A DNA stretch of 7,340 nt from Candidatus Gastranaerophilales bacterium (GTDB lineage Bacteria; Cyanobacteriota; Vampirovibrionia; Gastranaerophilales; Gastranaerophilaceae), in assembly GCA_944326495.1 (NCBI GenBank), contig CALVEE010000210.1, positions 1 to 7,340 of the forward strand, written 5' to 3'. Below the pieces are notes generated by a model. The model made no database searches. It had not been told where the DNA came from and saw only the letters and a list, made by a program, of their open reading frames with translations. The position numbers were made by a program, and so were the translations under genes. Each line of letters begins with the position of its first letter. Within the stretch, counting starts at the first letter, position 1. Of this stretch, positions 6,099 to 7,340 are shown piece after piece.

Positions 6099-6641
6099 AT
6101 GGAAGCAGGCAGCGTAATCAAAGATAAAAAAGTTTTAAGGAGTATAAAAGACTATTATAAGAAGCAAGGGAATTGGCGGGACTTGCTGCTGTTCACGCTC
6201 GGGATAAATACCGGCATGAGATTAAACGAGCTTTTGGATTTAAATGTCGGAGACGTAAGAGATAAAAATAATATCAATTTATCTGATAGTACAAACATTT
6301 CAGGAAAGAAATTCCCTCTCAATCAAGAGGTACAGAATTTAATAAAAAAAGTTATAGGAAATAAGCCGGATGAAATGCCTTTGTTTGAATCTTCAATAGG
6401 CCGCAGGATTGAGCGTACAACAGTTTACAGAAATTTTAAAGAAGTAGTTCGTAATATTGGGTTGGATAAGGGGATTACGCTTGCTTCGCTCAGAAAAACC
6501 TTTGGATATCATTATTATAATTCATTCGGCGATTTACTGTTTCTTCAGTGGCTTTTTAATCAGAAAAATGCACAGGAAACAATGAAATATATCGGTCTGA
6601 ACGAGGATTTGAGCAGCAGGTTTAAGGTGATGAATCTTTAG
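6099..6641 (+). CDS. Small tyrosine recombinase-like protein, catalytically degenerate
   Basis: The 180-aa product corresponds to the catalytic domain of phage-integrase/XerCD-type recombinases, with no separate N-terminal core-binding domain. It is close in size to FimB/FimE invertases and to small Firmicutes integrases. Box I is clear: LFTLGINTGMRLNELLDL with R41. Box II reads ASLRKTFGYHYY, keeping R132, but the His of HxxR is A129. The stretch FNQKNAQETMKYIGL aligns with the common FNHSS...RYIGI segment: the third-position His/Trp is Q155, while the nucleophile Y164 remains. The beta-hairpin lysine also seems replaced, in the STNISGKK region, though that alignment is less sure. It may therefore be a weak enzyme, a relic, or a DNA-binding regulator. 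Start 6099 is chosen for its Shine-Dalgarno site; GTG 6078 or ATG 6081 would add 7 or 6 residues encoded partly in the inverted repeat. It is divergent from rfbC. Confidence 0.8.
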   Translation: MEAGSVIKDKKVLRSIKDYYKKQGNWRDLLLFTLGINTGMRLNELLDLNVGDVRDKNNINLSDSTNISGKKFPLNQEVQNLIKKVIGNKPDEMPLFESSIGRRIERTTVYRNFKEVVRNIGLDKGITLASLRKTFGYHYYNSFGDLLFLQWLFNQKNAQETMKYIGLNEDLSSRFKVMNL

Positions 6642-6649
6642 ATGGGGAA

Positions 6650-6704
6650 GTGAATAGCGAATAGGTAAATAAGTAAATAGGTGAATAAGTGTATAAGTGA
6701 ATAG
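6650..6704. repeat. Degenerate 8-bp tandem repeats
   Basis: Seven consecutive units of a G-T-R-A-A-T-A-R pattern follow the recombinase stop: GTGAATAG, a 7-base CGAATAG, GTAAATAA, GTAAATAG, GTGAATAA, GTGTATAA and GTGAATAG. Unit length is kept while positions 3-4 and 8 vary, so the array looks diverged. No start codon with a ribosome-binding site or conserved coding pattern is visible here on either strand. Confidence 0.75.
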
Positions 6705-6717
6705 GGATTGAACGCAT

Positions 6718-6754
6718 CCCCCCGCCCCTTGTGGGAGGGGGTTAGGGGGAGGGG
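6718..6754. repeat. GC-rich hairpin element with G-quadruplex potential
   Basis: A C-rich arm (6719-6727) can pair with a G-rich arm (6733-6741) through 3 and 5 base pairs around one mismatch. Then 6733-6754 has four G-runs of 3-5 bases with loops A, TTA and A, which satisfies the G-quadruplex pattern on the + strand. The GC content contrasts sharply with the AT-rich surroundings. Similar C/G-rich intergenic repeats, giving spurious frames rich in PPNPLPQGAGG, are recalled from many bacterial genomes. No T-tract follows on the + strand, so it is not a standard terminator. It falls in the probable leader of the glycosyltransferase. Confidence 0.6.
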
Positions 6755-6790
6755 TCAAAAAAATAAAACGAGGGCAGAAAGAAAACAAGA

Positions 6791-7340
6791 ATGGCAAAAA
6801 TATCAGTAATCATACCAATCTATAATTCAGAAAGATTTTTACGCGAAGCACTTGATAGCGTAATAAGTCAGACATTGACTGATATTGAAATAATTTGTAT
6901 AAATGACGGTTCTACGGATAATTCACTTGGGATTATAAACCAATACGCTTTAAAAGATGAAAGAATAAAAATCATTGATAAGCCAAATGAAGGTTACGGA
7001 AAAACAATAAACCGCGGTTTAGATGAGGCAAAAGGTGAATTTGCTGCTGTATTTGAGCCTGATGATATTTTAGATAAAACCATCTATGAAAAACTTTATG
7101 CTATTGCAGAAAAAGAAAATCTTGATGTAGTAAAATGCAATTTCTTTAACTACTGGTCACAGAAGAACAAAAAGAAAAAGAGCGGTCTTGTAAGCAAATG
7201 CGCTAAAAAACATCCTTTCTGCCCTAAAGATAACTTGAAGATTTTTACCGCACACGCAAGCATCTGGGCCGGGATATATAGAAAAAGCTTCTTAGATGAG
7301 AATAATATCCGTCTTTTAGAAACCGCAGGGGCTTCTTATC
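6791..7340 (+). CDS. Family 2 glycosyltransferase, N-terminal part
   Basis: The first 183 codons are present and the gene continues past the window edge. The N-terminus is a GT-A domain of GT2: KISVIIPIYNSERFLREALDSV (3-24), IICINDGSTDNS (34-45) with the nucleotide-binding D39, the KPNEGYGKTINRGLDEAKGEF stretch (64-84), and FEPDD (88-92) as the metal-binding DxD variant. The later HASIWAGIYRKSFLDENNIR segment and GASY are typical of the capsular and lipopolysaccharide branch (WcaA-like), where a QDTGF-type sequence usually follows. Such enzymes transfer a sugar from a nucleotide donor onto a growing surface glycan at the inner membrane. Donor and acceptor cannot be told; dTDP-rhamnose is an attractive guess from the neighbours only. 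The start has only a weak purine-rich site, but the ATG sits exactly where the GT2 fold begins. Confidence 0.9.
   Translation, partial: MAKISVIIPIYNSERFLREALDSVISQTLTDIEIICINDGSTDNSLGIINQYALKDERIKIIDKPNEGYGKTINRGLDEAKGEFAAVFEPDDILDKTIYEKLYAIAEKENLDVVKCNFFNYWSQKNKKKKSGLVSKCAKKHPFCPKDNLKIFTAHASIWAGIYRKSFLDENNIRLLETAGASY

Noticed and set aside
6718..6760. GC-rich hairpin as an intrinsic terminator for the recombinase-like gene
   Set aside because: It is followed by TCAAAAAAATAAAA on the + strand, not by T residues. On the minus strand the T-tract would precede the hairpin.
6534..6797. Open frame on the - strand giving a PPPNPLPQGAGG-containing peptide
   Set aside because: It is made from the G-rich element, the octamer array and the reverse of the recombinase-like gene. 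Such peptides are known artefacts of dispersed repeats.
1..7340. CRISPR array, tRNA, rRNA, riboswitch or insertion sequence
   Set aside because: No regularly spaced identical repeats, cloverleaf or conserved RNA motif was seen, and no transposase is present. The window is almost fully accounted for by protein genes.

Overview
The window is about 7.3 kb of AT-rich bacterial chromosome with tightly packed genes. Several genes have Shine-Dalgarno sites, many stops overlap the next start (ATGA), and the codons are rich in A/T at the third position. The genes are biotin synthesis, dTDP-L-rhamnose synthesis, the MEP isoprenoid pathway and a family 2 glycosyltransferase. They fit a bacterium that decorates its surface with rhamnose-containing glycan. 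No marker gene fixes the phylum. A gut-associated lineage with low GC is a guess only.

Left end (1-1173, + strand): the last codons of an unidentified gene, then bioF, probably joined by an ATGA overlap. Middle (1141-5884, - strand): a six-gene run in transcription order rfbC-rfbB-rfbD-rfbA-dxr-ybaK. Junctions are 4-nt or 1-nt overlaps or gaps of 0-1 nt, so it should be one operon. The first four genes are the complete set that turns glucose-1-phosphate plus dTTP into dTDP-L-rhamnose. dxr starts the committed MEP branch that ends in isoprenoids, including the undecaprenyl carrier used for glycan assembly. ybaK encodes a probable tRNA-editing deacylase. The end of ybaK overlaps the end of bioF tail to tail.

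Control region (5885-6098): this 214-bp gap is the most interesting part. Two 22-bp repeats in inverted orientation (20 of 22 positions identical) flank a 125-bp segment. That segment carries a good sigma70-type promoter (TTGACT, 17 nt, TATTCT), which now points right, and a second, inner 13-bp inverted repeat lying over its -35 box. Immediately to the right is a small gene related to tyrosine recombinases (single catalytic domain, about 180 aa). To the left is rfbC, with its own extended -10 box so close to the ATG that its transcript would be leaderless. The layout resembles a phase-variable invertible promoter next to its recombinase, here placed to switch rhamnose synthesis. However, the recombinase-like protein seems to lack several catalytic residues, and each repeat is itself a dyad. 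The repeats could therefore be paired operators for a DNA-binding relative of recombinases.

Right end (6642-7340): a 149-bp spacer with degenerate 8-bp tandem repeats and a G-rich hairpin element with G-quadruplex potential, then a family 2 glycosyltransferase that runs off the window.
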